Positions 16,877 through 26,471 of a stretch of DNA of 64,000 bases are shown in pieces; the stretch's first letter is position 1; every line of letters begins with the position of its first letter. The translations under genes were made by a program, and so were the position numbers. A model generated the notes under the pieces. It had not been told where the DNA came from and made no database searches. It saw nothing but the letters and a program-made list of their open reading frames with translations. The DNA is from Bog-473 sp963726135 (GTDB taxonomy: Bacteria > Actinomycetota > Acidimicrobiia > Acidimicrobiales > RAAP-2): assembly GCA_963726135.1 (NCBI GenBank), contig CAVSBE010000008.1, forward strand, positions 992,001 through 1,056,000, given 5' to 3'.

Positions 16877-18055
16877 GTGAGTCGGGGGGATCGGACGTTG
16901 CGCGGCGCGGCGGCGATCGTCGGCGTCGCCGACGACGTCTCCCCCACCGGTGAGCTCGACCGGTCCGGGCGCGAGCTCGAGGTCGCCATGATCCTCGACG
17001 CCCTCGAGGACGCGGGCCTCCCGCTGGCCGACGTCGACGGCGTCTGCCACGCGGAGTCTGCGGTCGGACTGGCCGAGTACCTCGGCATCCACCCCACCTT
17101 CACCGAGTCGACCATGACGGGCGGCTCGAGCTACGAGGTCCACCTCGAGCACGCTGCTGCGGCCATCGCGGCCGGCCTCTGCGACGTCGTGGTCAGCGTC
17201 TACGCCTCGACGCCACGCGGGCGACCGCAGCCGCGGGCCGCCGCTCCCCGCGTCGCATGCCGCCCGGTCCGAACCCGATGGCCGAATGGGAGATGCCCTA
17301 CGGCCTCCGCATGCCGATGGGCCCCTACGCGCTCGCCGCTGCCGCGCCACATGCACGAGTTCGGCACCACCTCCGAGCAGCTCGCCGCCATCGCGGTCAG
17401 CACGCGGGAGTGGGCCACCCACAATCCGCGAGCCCGTTACCGCGACCCGCTCACCGTCGCCGACGTGCTCGCCTCCCCGATGCAGGTGAGCCCGCTGCAC
17501 CTCCTCGACTGCTGCCTGGTCACCGACGGCGCCGGTGCCTTCGTGATGACGAGCGCAGCGCGGGCACGCTCGCTGCGCAAGCCACCGGTCTACGTGCTCG
17601 GCGCCGCCACCTGCACCGATCACATGGGCATCGGCCAGATGCCGGACCTCACGACGACGCCCGGTGTCGTGTCCGGCGCCAATGCCTTCGGCATGGCGGG
17701 CCTCACCCCGGCCGACGTGAACGTGCTCATGGGATACGACAGCTTCACCATCACCGCGCTGCTCCATCTCGAGGATCTCGGCTTCTGCAAGAAGGGTGAG
17801 GGCGGGCCCTTCGCCGCCGAGGGAACGCTCGGCCCGGGCGGCGGCCCGCTGGCCATGAACACCAACGGCGGCGGCCTCTCGTTCACCCACCCCGGCATGT
17901 ACGGCATGTTCCTCATCACCGAGGCCGTGCGCCAGCTCCGCGGCGAGTGCGGCGAGCGCCAGGTCGACGGCGCCGAGGTCGCGGTGGCCCACGGCTCGGG
18001 CATGGTGCTCTCGGTCATGTCCACGGCGGTCCTCGGGACGGAGGCCACGTTGTGA
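16877..18055 (+). CDS. Thiolase-family (SCPx-like) protein with compensating frameshifts
   Basis: A thiolase-superfamily protein of about 392 residues; with the DUF35 gene that overlaps it, it probably acts in side-chain or aromatic acyl-CoA shortening. Between about 17217 and 17340 the main frame reads a non-homologous arginine-rich stretch, while the -1 frame reads PPGPNPMAEWEMPYGLRMPM and GPYALAA, the normal thiolase block before RHMHEFGTTSEQLA. One base is lost near 17218 and one gained near 17338. The usual active-site Cys context is not evident in GGSSYEVHLEHAAAAI, as in SCP2-type relatives with a partner. The start is GTG 16877. Confidence 0.75.
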   Translation: MSRGDRTLRGAAAIVGVADDVSPTGELDRSGRELEVAMILDALEDAGLPLADVDGVCHAESAVGLAEYLGIHPTFTESTMTGGSSYEVHLEHAAAAIAAGLCDVVVSVYASTPRGRPQPRAAAPRVACRPVRTRWPNGRCPTASACRWAPTRSPLPRHMHEFGTTSEQLAAIAVSTREWATHNPRARYRDPLTVADVLASPMQVSPLHLLDCCLVTDGAGAFVMTSAARARSLRKPPVYVLGAATCTDHMGIGQMPDLTTTPGVVSGANAFGMAGLTPADVNVLMGYDSFTITALLHLEDLGFCKKGEGGPFAAEGTLGPGGGPLAMNTNGGGLSFTHPGMYGMFLITEAVRQLRGECGERQVDGAEVAVAHGSGMVLSVMSTAVLGTEATL

Positions 18056-18510
18056 CGACGGCGCGCGGGGACGCCCCTGGAACAGCGGCCCGCTTCGAAC
18101 CCCCCGTCGGCGCCGAGAGCGGGCCGTTCTGGGAGGCGACGCGCACGGGACGGCTCCTGGTCCAGTGGTGCACGGCCTGCGACCGCGGCGTCTTCTACCC
18201 CCGGGCGTTCTGCCCGCACTGCGCCGCGCCCGACTCGGCGCTCGAATGGCGCACGGCCAGCGGCGCGGCCACGGTGTACGCCGCCGCCGTGGAGCACAAG
18301 CCCGAGGCGGCCGGCGCCGCCTTCTCGGGGGGCGAGCCCTATTGCGTGGCGCTCGTCGACCTGGTGGAGGGGGTCCGCATGCTGACCAACGTCGTCGGCT
18401 GCCCGCCCGGGGACGTCCACAGCGGCATGGCCGTCTCGGTGACCTGGGAGCAGCTCGGCGACGGCCGGCAGCTGCCCCTGTTCCGCCCGGCCACGGGTGC
18501 CGGGTCGTGA
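18052..18510 (+). CDS. DUF35 OB-fold protein with rubredoxin-like zinc ribbon (thiolase partner)
   Basis: The 152-residue protein has an N-terminal zinc ribbon WCTACDRGVFYPRAFCPHCA (two CxxC pairs) and a C-terminal OB-fold. DUF35 proteins form complexes with SCPx-type thiolases, hydratases or aldolases. Its GTG overlaps the thiolase TGA (GTGA) and its own TGA overlaps the ligase GTG, so three genes are translationally coupled. Confidence 0.88.
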   Translation: MTTARGDAPGTAARFEPPVGAESGPFWEATRTGRLLVQWCTACDRGVFYPRAFCPHCAAPDSALEWRTASGAATVYAAAVEHKPEAAGAAFSGGEPYCVALVDLVEGVRMLTNVVGCPPGDVHSGMAVSVTWEQLGDGRQLPLFRPATGAGS

Positions 18511-20096
18511 GCCTGCCCGAGGGGATGCGCGCCGCCGCGGCCCAGGGCATGCTCCACGCCTGGTGGGCGGCGCGCATCCCCGACCGGCTGGCGCTGATCA
18601 CGCCGCACGGCGACCGCACCTACGGCGACCTCAACGCCGACATCAACCGCGTGGCGCGGGCCCTGCGGGAACGCGGCCTCGAGCCGGGTGATGCCATCGC
18701 GCTGATGTGCACCAACCGCCCCGAGTTCATGGAGGTTCTCTACGCGTCCCAGCGCATCGGCCTCCGCCTCACCCCCATCAACTGGCACCTGACCGGGGAG
18801 GAGGCGGGCTACATCATCGAGAACTGCGAGGCCAAGGCCTTCGTCTGCTCGGCCGAGCTCGGTGACAAGGTCGCCGTCGCCGCGGGCGCCGGCGGGCCCG
18901 GCCTCGTGAAGTTCAACACAGGCGGCTACCTGCCCGGCTTCGAGATGTACAACACGGTGGTCGCCGCCGAGGACGGGTCCGACATCGACGACCCGGTCAT
19001 GGGCACCCAGATGCTCTATACGTCGGGCACCACGGGCCGGCCCAAGGGCGTGCACCGCGACGTGCCCGCGACGAGCGCCCTGGCCGCCGTCAACTTCTGC
19101 GGCTACGACGAGGACTACGAGACCAGCGTCGACGCCCACCTCCTGACCGGTCCGCTGTACCACGCCGCCCCGCTGGCCTTCTCGGTGGCGGTGCCCTTCC
19201 TCTACGGCGTGCCCATCGTGATCATGGACCACTGGGATCCCGTCGAGTCCCTGCGGCTGATCGAGCGGCACGGGATCACGCACACCCACATGGTGCCGAC
19301 GATGTTCCACCGTTTGCTCGCCCTGCCCGAGGACACGAGGGAGCGCTTCGACACCTCGTCGCTGCGCTTCGTGATCCACGGCGCGGCACCGTGCCCGGTC
19401 CCGATCAAGCAGCGCCTCATCGAGTGGCTGGGTCCGGTGGTGGTCGAGTACTACGCCGCCACCGAGGGCCTCGGCACGCTGGTCGACTCCACCACCTGGT
19501 TGGCCCACCCCGGCACCGTCGGCCGCCCCATGGTCCCGGGAATGGTCAAGGTGGCCGACGACGCCGGTACGGACCTGCCGCCCGGCGAGGTCGGCCTCGT
19601 CTTCCTGCAGGCACCGGCCGACACCAAGTTCGACTACTACGGCGACGCCGACAAGACCGCCGGGGCGTTCCGCGGTGACTACTTCACGCTGGGCGACATG
19701 GGGTACTTCGACGAGGACGGGTTCCTCTTCCTCACCGACCGCACGGCCAACCTCATCATCTCGGGCGGCGTGAACATCTACCCGGCCGAGGTCGACGCCG
19801 TGCTCCTGGAGCATCCGGCGGTGGGCGACGTCGCCACCATCGGGGTGCCCGACGAGGAGTGGGGCGAGGTGGTGAAAGCCGTGGTCCAGCCAGCGGAGGG
19901 GGTGACGGGGAGCGACCAGCTGGCCGCCGAGCTGATGGCGTTCTGCCGGGACCGCATGGCCCACTTCAAGTGCCCCCGCAGCGTCGACTTCGTGCTCGAG
20001 CTCCCGCGGGAGGATACTGGGAAGATCTTCAAGAGGAAGCTACGTGAGCAGTACCGCACGGTGTCGAGCCGGAGTGACCAAGACCAAAGGAGCTGA
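18507..20096 (+). CDS. Acyl-CoA synthetase (AMP-forming)
   Basis: This ligase of 529 residues belongs to the ANL superfamily. Motif A3 is MLYTSGTTGRPKGVHRD near residue 170, A5 is EYYAATEGLG, A7/A8 is GDYFTLGDMGYFDEDGFLFL then TDR, and the catalytic Lys motif A10 is DTGKIFKRKLRE. It activates a carboxylic acid as the CoA thioester for the neighbouring dehydrogenase and thiolase. FadD17/FadD19-like steroid side-chain ligases are the closest idea, without proof. The start is GTG 18507, overlapping the DUF35 stop. Confidence 0.9.
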   Translation: MSLPEGMRAAAAQGMLHAWWAARIPDRLALITPHGDRTYGDLNADINRVARALRERGLEPGDAIALMCTNRPEFMEVLYASQRIGLRLTPINWHLTGEEAGYIIENCEAKAFVCSAELGDKVAVAAGAGGPGLVKFNTGGYLPGFEMYNTVVAAEDGSDIDDPVMGTQMLYTSGTTGRPKGVHRDVPATSALAAVNFCGYDEDYETSVDAHLLTGPLYHAAPLAFSVAVPFLYGVPIVIMDHWDPVESLRLIERHGITHTHMVPTMFHRLLALPEDTRERFDTSSLRFVIHGAAPCPVPIKQRLIEWLGPVVVEYYAATEGLGTLVDSTTWLAHPGTVGRPMVPGMVKVADDAGTDLPPGEVGLVFLQAPADTKFDYYGDADKTAGAFRGDYFTLGDMGYFDEDGFLFLTDRTANLIISGGVNIYPAEVDAVLLEHPAVGDVATIGVPDEEWGEVVKAVVQPAEGVTGSDQLAAELMAFCRDRMAHFKCPRSVDFVLELPREDTGKIFKRKLREQYRTVSSRSDQDQRS

Positions 20097-20101
20097 AAAA
20101 C

Positions 20102-21016
20102 GTGGGTATCTGTGACGGACGGGTCGTCGTGATCACCGGTGCGGGCCGGGGCATCGGGCGCGAGCATGCCCTCGAGTTCGCCAGCCAGGGCGCCAAGCTG
20201 GTCATCAACGACCTCGGGGCCGAGGTGGACGGGACCGGCTCGTCGGCCGGGCCCGCCGGCGAGGTCGTCGACGAGATCCGCGGCATGGGCGGCGACGCGG
20301 TGGCCAACGGCGACGACGTCTCGGACTACGAGGGCGCGGGGCGCCTCGTGCAGACGGCCATCGAGACCTACGGGAACCTCGACGTGCTGGTCAACAACGC
20401 CGGGATCCTGCGCGACCGCATGCTGGTCAACATGACGATCGACGAGTGGGACGCCGTCATCAAGGTCCACCTGCGCGGCACCTTCGCGCCCACCCGCCAC
20501 GCCGTCGAGTACTGGCGCAACCGCACCAAGGCGGGCGAGACGAACGACGCCCGCATCATCAACACCACGTCGCCGTCGGGCATCTACGGCAACGTGGGGC
20601 AGACGAACTACGGCGCCGCCAAGGCGGGTATCGCCGCCTTCACGGTCATCGCGGCCATGGAGCTCGGGCGCTACGGCGTCACGGTGAACGCCATCGCCCC
20701 GGCCGCCCTGACCCGCATGACGGAGAACCTGGGCATGGGAGCGACCGCGACCGAGAAGAAGCCAGAGGAGTTCGATCCCTTCGACCCCGCCAACATCGCA
20801 CCGATCGTGGTCTGGCTCGGCAGCCCCGAGTCGAAGGACATCACGGGCCGGGTGTTCAACGTCCAAGGTGACCACATCAGCGTGGCCGAGGGTTGGGTGG
20901 CCGGGCCCGGCGCGGACAAGGGGGACCGCTGGGACCCCGCGGAGCTGGGCAAGGTCGTGCCCGACCTGGTGGCCAAGGCGGCCCCCAACGCCAACATGGG
21001 CGGGCGGCGGAAGTAG
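20102..21016 (+). CDS. Short-chain dehydrogenase (3-hydroxyacyl-CoA / HSD17B4-like)
   Basis: The 304-residue protein has VVVITGAGRGIGREHALEFA (TGxxxGIG cofactor site), NDLGAEVDGTGSSAG, VNNAGILRDRM and the catalytic pair Y-x3-K in TNYGAAKAGIAAF. This N-terminus, with ND at the end of beta-2, is characteristic of the dehydrogenase unit of peroxisomal-type multifunctional enzymes acting on 3-hydroxyacyl-CoA. GTG 20102 follows a strong AAAGGAG site and lies 5 nt after the ligase stop. Confidence 0.88.
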   Translation: MGICDGRVVVITGAGRGIGREHALEFASQGAKLVINDLGAEVDGTGSSAGPAGEVVDEIRGMGGDAVANGDDVSDYEGAGRLVQTAIETYGNLDVLVNNAGILRDRMLVNMTIDEWDAVIKVHLRGTFAPTRHAVEYWRNRTKAGETNDARIINTTSPSGIYGNVGQTNYGAAKAGIAAFTVIAAMELGRYGVTVNAIAPAALTRMTENLGMGATATEKKPEEFDPFDPANIAPIVVWLGSPESKDITGRVFNVQGDHISVAEGWVAGPGADKGDRWDPAELGKVVPDLVAKAAPNANMGGRRK

Positions 21017-21019
21017 CCT
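21014..21019 (+). promoter_or_regulatory. Leaderless-type -10 element inside the SDR stop codon
   Basis: TAGCCT overlaps the TAG stop of the SDR gene and stands 6 nt before ATG 21026, allowing independent transcription of the ferritin-like gene. Confidence 0.4.
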
Positions 21020-21025
21020 CGGTCC

Positions 21026-22131
21026 ATGGTCGCGGAGGTCACGCCTCAGGTACCGGGCCGGCGCGACATGGAGGCGGCCGTCCAAGTCATCAAGGACAAC
21101 GCGGACCGGCTCTTCCTGTGGGACTACGAGCGGGACCGGGGCCAGCTCGTCACGCTCTACAACAAGGCCATGGGGTCGCAGTGGAACAGCGTGACGGACC
21201 TCGACTGGTCCATCGAGGTCGATCCCGAGCGGCTGGTGGCCGAGCAGGACAGCCCGCTGCTCGCCGTGGCGCGGGTCGCCGGCACCCTGCCCGGCTCGCC
21301 CATGGCGAAATGGACGGAGAAGGAGTACTCCCGGCTCGGGATCGAGTTCTTCAAGGCCAACCTGTCGCAGTTCATGCACGGCGAGCAGGGGGCGATGATG
21401 ACGGCGGCCAAGATCGTCGAGACGGTGCCGTGGATCGACGCCAAGTACTACGCATCGACCCAGACCATGGACGAGGCGAGGCACACCGAGGTCTTTGCGA
21501 AGTATCTCCGCACCAAGCTCGGCGACGCCTACCCCATGAGCCCGTTCCTCAAGGCGCAGATCTGGTCGCTGCTCGAGGACTCCCGGTGGGACATCGCCTA
21601 CCTCGGGATGCAGATCGTCATCGAGTCGCTGGCCCTGGCCGCCTTCGGCGACATGCTGCGGCGCACCCAGGAGCCGTTGCTCAAGAAGCTGCTGCGCTAC
21701 GTCATGTCCGACGAGGCCCGCCACGTCGCGTTCGGCGTGCTCACGCTGTCCGAGCTCTACGCCGACATGAGCGAGGCCGAGCTGAAGGAGCGCCAGGAGT
21801 TCCTCGTCGACGCAACCTTGAACTCACGCGCGCGGGCGACCACGCCCGAGGTGTGGGAGCGCTTGGGCACCACGGCCGAGGCAGTCTTCCCCTTCATCAT
21901 CGAGGCAGCGCAGAAGGCAAGTTGAACCCGATGCGGGGCTTCGCCCGTGGCTTCTTCGCCAAGCTCGTCCCGAACGTGCGCAAGCTCGGCCTGCTCGACG
22001 CCAACGACGGCTACCTGCGCGAGAAGTGGGGCGAGGCGGGGCTGCTCGAGTTCGAGTTCGCCGACGACACCGGCTCCGACTACGAGTCCTACGACGCCGT
22101 GGCACAGGACAGGGCCGCGGCGGCCGACTGA
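21026..22131 (+). CDS. Ferritin-like di-iron protein, C-terminus shifted by a one-base deletion
   Basis: Two carboxylate-bridge helices are visible: GEQGAMMTAAKIVE with DEARHTEVFAKYL, and QIVIESLALAAFG with DEARHVAFGVLTL. Paired ExxH motifs mark a ferritin-like di-iron oxidase/monooxygenase fold. The first frame ends at 21925 after AAQKAS. The remaining 65 residues continue in another frame: KLNPMRGFARGFFAKLVPNV to DYESYDAVAQDRAAAAD, ending at 22131. One missing A near 21918 (GCAAAG to GCAAG) explains the break. It may act on a fatty-acyl or steroid substrate made by the upstream enzymes. Confidence 0.75.
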
Positions 22132-22175
22132 CCGCGTCCCTTGCCGCGCCCGCCGCCGCCCCGGCCGTCGCCCGG

Positions 22176-22970
22176 TCAGCGGGTGGGGTCGATGCGGGAG
22201 AGCGTGGCGACCATGTCCTCGTTGTAGCGGACGCCGCCCTGGCTCATCGCGACCGACTCCCGCTCGCGAACGATGAGGCCACTGCTCGGGACGATCCAGA
22301 AATCCGTCGGGTTGGTCCCGTGGTCGGTCCCGTCGAAGGTGAGGACGAGGCGGGTGTGATCGACGGACATGGTGTGCCGACCTACCGCGATGGTGGCCGG
22401 GCCCAGCTCCTGCCCCGCCATGACCACCTTCTCCGCCGGGCTGGCCAGGGAGCAGGTGACGCCCCAGCGCTGGCCCGGGCGCGCCGCGGGCGGCAGGACG
22501 TAGGCGGTCGCGGGGCACGAGATCCTCGACGTGGTGGTCGTCCCTGCGATCGACTCGTCGGTGACGAGCATGGGCACGGTGAGCGCACCGGCGGGTCCGT
22601 CGCAGACGGTGGTCACCTCGGTGTGCTGCGGTGATCGGGACCCAGCTCACGGTCGCGCAGCGCCCGTCGGCGACGATCATGGTCGTGCTCGACGGGAAGG
22701 AGCGCTGGACGCCCACGAGGTCGAGGCCCTCTCCCCCGGTGGTCCGGTAGGTGTAGACGCCGGGGGCGGCAGCTTGTTGCGCAGCGTGGCCATGACCTTG
22801 CCGGTCTGCTCGCGTCGGTAGATGCGCAGCGCCTCGCGCAGGCTCACGGGCGACGACACCGTGCGGAACAGGAGCGCCCACGCCGTCCCGCCGGCGCAGC
22901 TGAGGATGACGAAGGCGAGGACAAGGACCGACAGCAATCGATGTTGCTGGACCCAATGCCAGACGAACAC
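22176..22970 (-). CDS. Membrane-anchored extracytoplasmic protein, unrecognised, two frameshifts
   Basis: MFVWHWVQQHRLLSVLVLAF opens with one membrane helix, then SLREALRIYRREQTGKVMAT. Near 22765 the frame changes to GVYTYRTTGGEGLDLVGVQR and PSSTTMIVADGRCATVSWVP, and near 22640 to EVTTVCDGPAGALTVPMLVT, which runs to 22176. The two shifts (one deletion in a C run, one insertion) cancel, giving about 264 residues. Four cysteines in the outer part could form disulfides. I know no family for it. It lies downstream of the carotenoid oxygenase. Confidence 0.6.
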
Positions 22971-23055
22971 GCTCGAATCCTACCCTGGAGGGGGTGCGCC
23001 CAACCGTGGCCGCTCGGCCGGGCGTGAGGACTGGTCGCGGTCAGGACCGGTCGGG

Positions 23056-24422
23056 TCAGGACCCGGTCGGGCACCCAGTTGCCGTGGAACCCCGCCGGCA
23101 CCCGCTGCGGGAGCTCGACCACGGCCTGGGCCTCCCCGTCGAGGTCGTCGGCGTTGAGGACGTGCAAGCGCCGACGTGCCCGACTCGGGCGAGTGCACCA
23201 GCGTCATCAGCCAGCCGTCGTTCTCGTCGGCGTCCGCCGTGCGGGGGACGAAGACGGCCTCGCCCAAGCTCGCGCCGCTCCCGAAGGATCGGATGTCGCT
23301 CGTACCCCGCTCGAGGTCGTGGCGCACCAGCACCGACTCGGTGCCGACGATGTCGTCCGGACTCGCTCACTCCCACCGCGTAGCCGTAGCGGTGGGGCAA
23401 CCCGACCCGTCGCTCGTCGACGCGGGGAATTCCTGGCCACGGTCGTCCAGGCGCTCCTCCTTGACCGCGCTGCCGTGGCCGTCGAGGTGCCAGCGCTCGA
23501 GGGTGGGGGTCCCCTCGGAGGGGCCGAGCAGTTGCGTGCGGAACATGGAGGAGTGGCGCACGACATCGAGCACGATCCCGTCCCCGCCCGGCTCGTCGTA
23601 CGCGTTCATGGGGTGGAACACGTAGCACGGCTCGACGTCGTGCCAGACGACCTCGGTCGAGTCGCCATTGCGCGGCAGGAGGCCGACGCGCGGCGTGGTA
23701 CCCCTCCTGCCACCGATACGGGAAGCTCGCGCCCTCGGCAATGGCATCCATGCTGAAGGTCACCGGCAGGTCGAGCAGGACGACGTAGCGCTGGGTGATG
23801 GCAGTGTCGTGCACGCTCACCGGTCCCCCCATCGTCACCCGCCGGGAGGAGCGCACACGTGCCTGCGCGTCGATGATCGTCACCTCGACGTCGTCGCCCC
23901 AGCCGAAGAAGTAGGAGACGGCGTAGAGCTCGCCGGTGCGCGGGTCCCGCTTCGGGTGCGCGGTGTAACCGCCGTCGAGCGTGCCGCCGAAATCGCAGGG
24001 CCCGATGGTGTCGAGCTCTTCGCTGAGCTCGTAGGGGCGTGCACCGGCCTCGACGATGGCGAACGTGCGACCGGCATGCCCGATGACATTGGTGTTGGGG
24101 GCGAAGTCCATCCCTGCGTGCACCGGGCCGGGCCGCGGCCTGCTCCCCCAGCAGCGCGCGCCACCTCGGCCGAGCGCACCCAGCGGTTGCGGTACCACTC
24201 GGCCCGCCCGTCGCGCAGCCGGATCCCGTGCACCATGCCGTCGCCGGTGAACCAGTGATAGGTGGCGGGCTCGGGCATCGACACCGGGTTCGGCCCGTTG
24301 CGCAGGTAGCGCCCGTTGAGGGACTCGGGCAGGTGGCCTCGGACGGGCAATTCGGTCACCGTCAGCTCCTCGTGCACCGGAGCGAAGTTGCCCTGCAGGT
24401 ACGGATTGACGGTCGTGCTCAC
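23056..24422 (-). CDS. Carotenoid oxygenase (RPE65/CCD family) with several frameshifts
   Basis: GTG 24422 follows an ideal AGGAGG site at 6 nt and begins VSTTVNPYLQGNFAPVHEEL. All four iron-ligand histidines of carotenoid cleavage dioxygenases can be found, but in different frames: YTAHPKRDPRTGELY, GPVSVHDTAITQRYVVLLDL, PCYVFHPMNAYDEPG and PAGFHGNWVPD. I count five one-base insertions and one deletion. Correcting them gives about 455 residues, the family length. The 3' end is approximate (TGA at 23056 in one frame). It could cleave a carotenoid or, as in related enzymes, a stilbene or lignin-derived substrate. Confidence 0.75.
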
Positions 24423-24558
24423 GATTACCTCCTGCGTCGGGCCCAAACCTACGTCCTCGGCACCGGTATGAACAATGGCCCTTGACGGCAGTGTGAGGCA
24501 CCGGTGACCGATACGTGCGTCTCGAAGGAGAAATCCTCCCATCGGCGGCGTGGCGCGC

Positions 24559-24678
24559 TAAGGTTCTCTCTCGAGGGCACCACCAGCACAGATTTGGAAA
24601 TCCCTCTGGCTCGCATTGAGCCACCGGCCATGGCCCCCGAATCGGGCCAAATCTGGCCAGGAGAGGAGTGGATTTTCA
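24559..24678 (+). promoter_or_regulatory. Putative -10 and long 5' leader of the cold-shock gene
   Basis: TAAGGT (24559-24564) fits TANNNT and would give a leader of roughly 100 nt, as is common for cspA genes whose leader folds differently in the cold. AGGAGAGGAG precedes ATG 24679. In the rest of 24423-24558 I see no gene. Confidence 0.35.
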
Positions 24679-24883
24679 ATGGCAACTGGTTCCGTGAAGT
24701 GGTTTAACGGTGAGAAGGGCTTCGGCTTCATCACCCAGGACGGTGGGGGCCCCGACGTGTTCGTGCATTTCGAGCGCGATTTCAGGAACGGGCTACCGCA
24801 ATCTCGAGGAAGGCCAGAAGGTCGAATTCGAGACCAACCAAGGCCCCAAGGGCTTGCAGGCCGCAAACGTGCGCGCCATCTAG
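24679..24883 (+). CDS. cspA: Cold-shock protein (CspA family), one-base insertion
   Basis: This single-stranded nucleic acid chaperone has RNP1 (KGFGFI) and RNP2 (VFVHF) in ATGSVKWFNGEKGFGFI and DVFVHF. After VHF the frame shifts: a G inserted near 24772 turns SAISGTGYRNLEEGQKVEFE into nonsense, while the other frame continues correctly to QAANVRAI and TAG at 24883. Span 205 nt, three times 68 plus one. The corrected product is 67 residues, exactly the family length. Because csp genes are so conserved, this is the clearest sign that the sequence itself contains an indel error. Confidence 0.9.
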
Positions 24884-24927
24884 CGCGCCGCGTTGCCGGT
24901 TCGATGCCGGCAGCGAAGGACTGACGC

Positions 24928-24962
24928 ACAGGACCCCGCATCCGAGTGGCGCGGGGTCCTGT
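24928..24962 (+). terminator. Stem-loop after cspA
   Basis: ACAGGACCCCGC (24928-24939) and GCGGGGTCCTGT (24951-24962) form a perfect 12-bp stem with an 11-nt loop, 45 nt after the cspA stop. No T-tract follows, as is common in high-GC actinobacteria. It could also serve the convergent cysQ transcript. Confidence 0.65.
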
Positions 24963-24978
24963 CGCGTCTCGGCTCGGC

Positions 24979-25032
24979 GAGGGCCACCGGCAGGGAGAGG
25001 GCCACCGGCAGGGAGAGGGCCACCGGCAGGGA
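24979..25032. repeat. Three perfect 18-bp tandem repeats
   Basis: GAGGGCCACCGGCAGGGA is repeated three times without mismatch just downstream of the cysQ stop. In an unused minus-strand frame it would read SLPVAL three times. It lies in the space between convergent cspA and cysQ. Confidence 0.9.
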
Positions 25033-25037
25033 GACGA

Positions 25038-25796
25038 CTACCAGTAGGGCCGACGCTGTTGCATGGTGACCTCGAGCACCGCCGGCGCGTACTCCTTGCG
25101 ACAGACGACGAGATCGGGGAGCCAGGCGTCGGGATCGCCGTAGTGCAGGTCCTCCCCGTCGAGCCGGCTGGCGTGGAGGCCGCTTGCCCCGGCCACCGCG
25201 ACGGGGGCGCACGAGTCCCACTCGTACTGTCCGCCCGCATGCACGTAGACCTCGGCCGCTCCGAGGATCACGGCGGCGATCTTGGCGCCGGCCGATCCCA
25301 TCGGGATCATGACGCCACCGATGGCCTCGGTGACGTCGTAGGCGACGTCGGGAGGCCGGCTGCGCGACACGACCACGCGCGGAGGCTCGCCGGCGGGGAA
25401 CGGCGCGAGGACCGGTGGGTCGGCGGTGGAGAGGACGAGGTCGAGCGCGGGCAGGGCCACGGCGCCGACGACCGCGACGCCGCCGACGGCGAGCGCCACA
25501 TGGACGGCCCAGTCGCTCCGCCCCAACTGCCGAAATTCGCGGGTGCCGTCCAGCGGGTCCACGATCCACAGGCGTCCGGCGCCCGCCACGTGCTCGAGCC
25601 CCTCCTCGGACCGCACGTCGTCGTCGGGGTAGAGCCGGTTGAGCTCGTCCACGAGCAGCTGGTGCGCCATACGGTCGCCGGCGGCACCGATGTCGCGCAG
25701 GGCCGGCGGGTCGGCTCGCAACTTCACCAGGGCCCGGCCGGCCATCTCGGCCAGCATGGCCGCGTCGCGGTGCTCGGCGGCCAGGTCCTCGTTCAT
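25038..25796 (-). CDS. cysQ: CysQ-like 3'-phosphoadenosine-5'-phosphatase (inositol-monophosphatase fold)
   Basis: Over 252 residues the metal-binding motifs are VRSEEG near residue 62, WIVDPLDGTREFRQLGRSDW near residue 77 and the C-terminal GGQYEWDSCAPVAVAGASG. The TREF and YEWDSCAP forms are those of actinobacterial CysQ, which hydrolyses PAP left by sulfotransferases and PAPS reductases. This fits the sulfotransferase gene at 12.5 kb. ATG 25796 lies 12 nt after the response-regulator stop, so it may be co-transcribed with the two-component genes. Confidence 0.82.
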   Translation of the reverse strand: MNEDLAAEHRDAAMLAEMAGRALVKLRADPPALRDIGAAGDRMAHQLLVDELNRLYPDDDVRSEEGLEHVAGAGRLWIVDPLDGTREFRQLGRSDWAVHVALAVGGVAVVGAVALPALDLVLSTADPPVLAPFPAGEPPRVVVSRSRPPDVAYDVTEAIGGVMIPMGSAGAKIAAVILGAAEVYVHAGGQYEWDSCAPVAVAGASGLHASRLDGEDLHYGDPDAWLPDLVVCRKEYAPAVLEVTMQQRRPYW

Positions 25797-25808
25797 GAGG
25801 CCCCCTGT

Positions 25809-26471
25809 CTAGACCAAGCGCCTGTCGGTAGCCCACCTCGTCAACTCGTGGCGAGTCGACAGCTGCAGCTTGCGCAAGACCGACGAGACATGGGATTCGA
25901 CCGTCTTGGCCGAGATGCTCAGGTCGCGACCCACCTCCTTGTAGGTGTAGCCACGGGCGATGAGGCGCAGCACCTCACGTTCGCGCGGCGAGAGCTGGTC
26001 GAGCTCGGGGTCGAGCCCGGCAGCCGGGGCGCCGCCATGGGCGAAGGCGTCGAGGACGAAGCCGGCCAGGCGCGGCGAGAACACGGCGTCCCCGGCGGCG
26101 ACCCGGTAGACCGCCTGGAGGAGCTCCGGCCCCGAGATCGTCTTCGTGATGTAGCCGCGGGCGCCGGCCCGGATGACGTCGATCACGTCCTCGGGCGCGT
26201 CGGAGACCGAGAGGGCCAGGAACTGCACCTCGGGGTGGAGCGGGAGGACGCCGCGTAGCACGGTGTGCCCACCGCCCCCGGGGAGGTGGACGTCGAGAAG
26301 GACCACGTCGGGCAGGCGCTCGTTGACGAGCTCGATGGCGGCGGCGGCCTCGTCCGCCTCGCCCACCACCTCCACCGCGTCACCCAGCTCGGCCTTGACC
26401 CCGGCCCGGAAGACCGCGTGATCCTCGACGAGGAAGATGCGGGGGCGACCGGGGAGCTCGCCGCCTGTCAC
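25809..26471 (-). CDS. NarL/LuxR-type response regulator
   Basis: A receiver domain (IFLVEDHAVFRAG, phospho-acceptor Asp in PDVVLLDVHLPGGGG, Lys in GYITKTISGPELL) is followed by a LuxR-type helix-turn-helix (LSPREREVLRLIARGYTYKE, then SAKTVESHVSSVLRKLQL), 220 residues in total. GTG 26471 overlaps the TGA of the kinase gene, so kinase and regulator are coupled. Confidence 0.92.
   Translation of the reverse strand: MTGGELPGRPRIFLVEDHAVFRAGVKAELGDAVEVVGEADEAAAAIELVNERLPDVVLLDVHLPGGGGHTVLRGVLPLHPEVQFLALSVSDAPEDVIDVIRAGARGYITKTISGPELLQAVYRVAAGDAVFSPRLAGFVLDAFAHGGAPAAGLDPELDQLSPREREVLRLIARGYTYKEVGRDLSISAKTVESHVSSVLRKLQLSTRHELTRWATDRRLV

Noticed and set aside
24679..24883. Programmed +1 frameshift in cspA
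   Set aside because: No slippery codon, stop codon at the shift site or stimulatory structure is seen, and many other genes here have similar one-base insertions, so sequence error is simpler.
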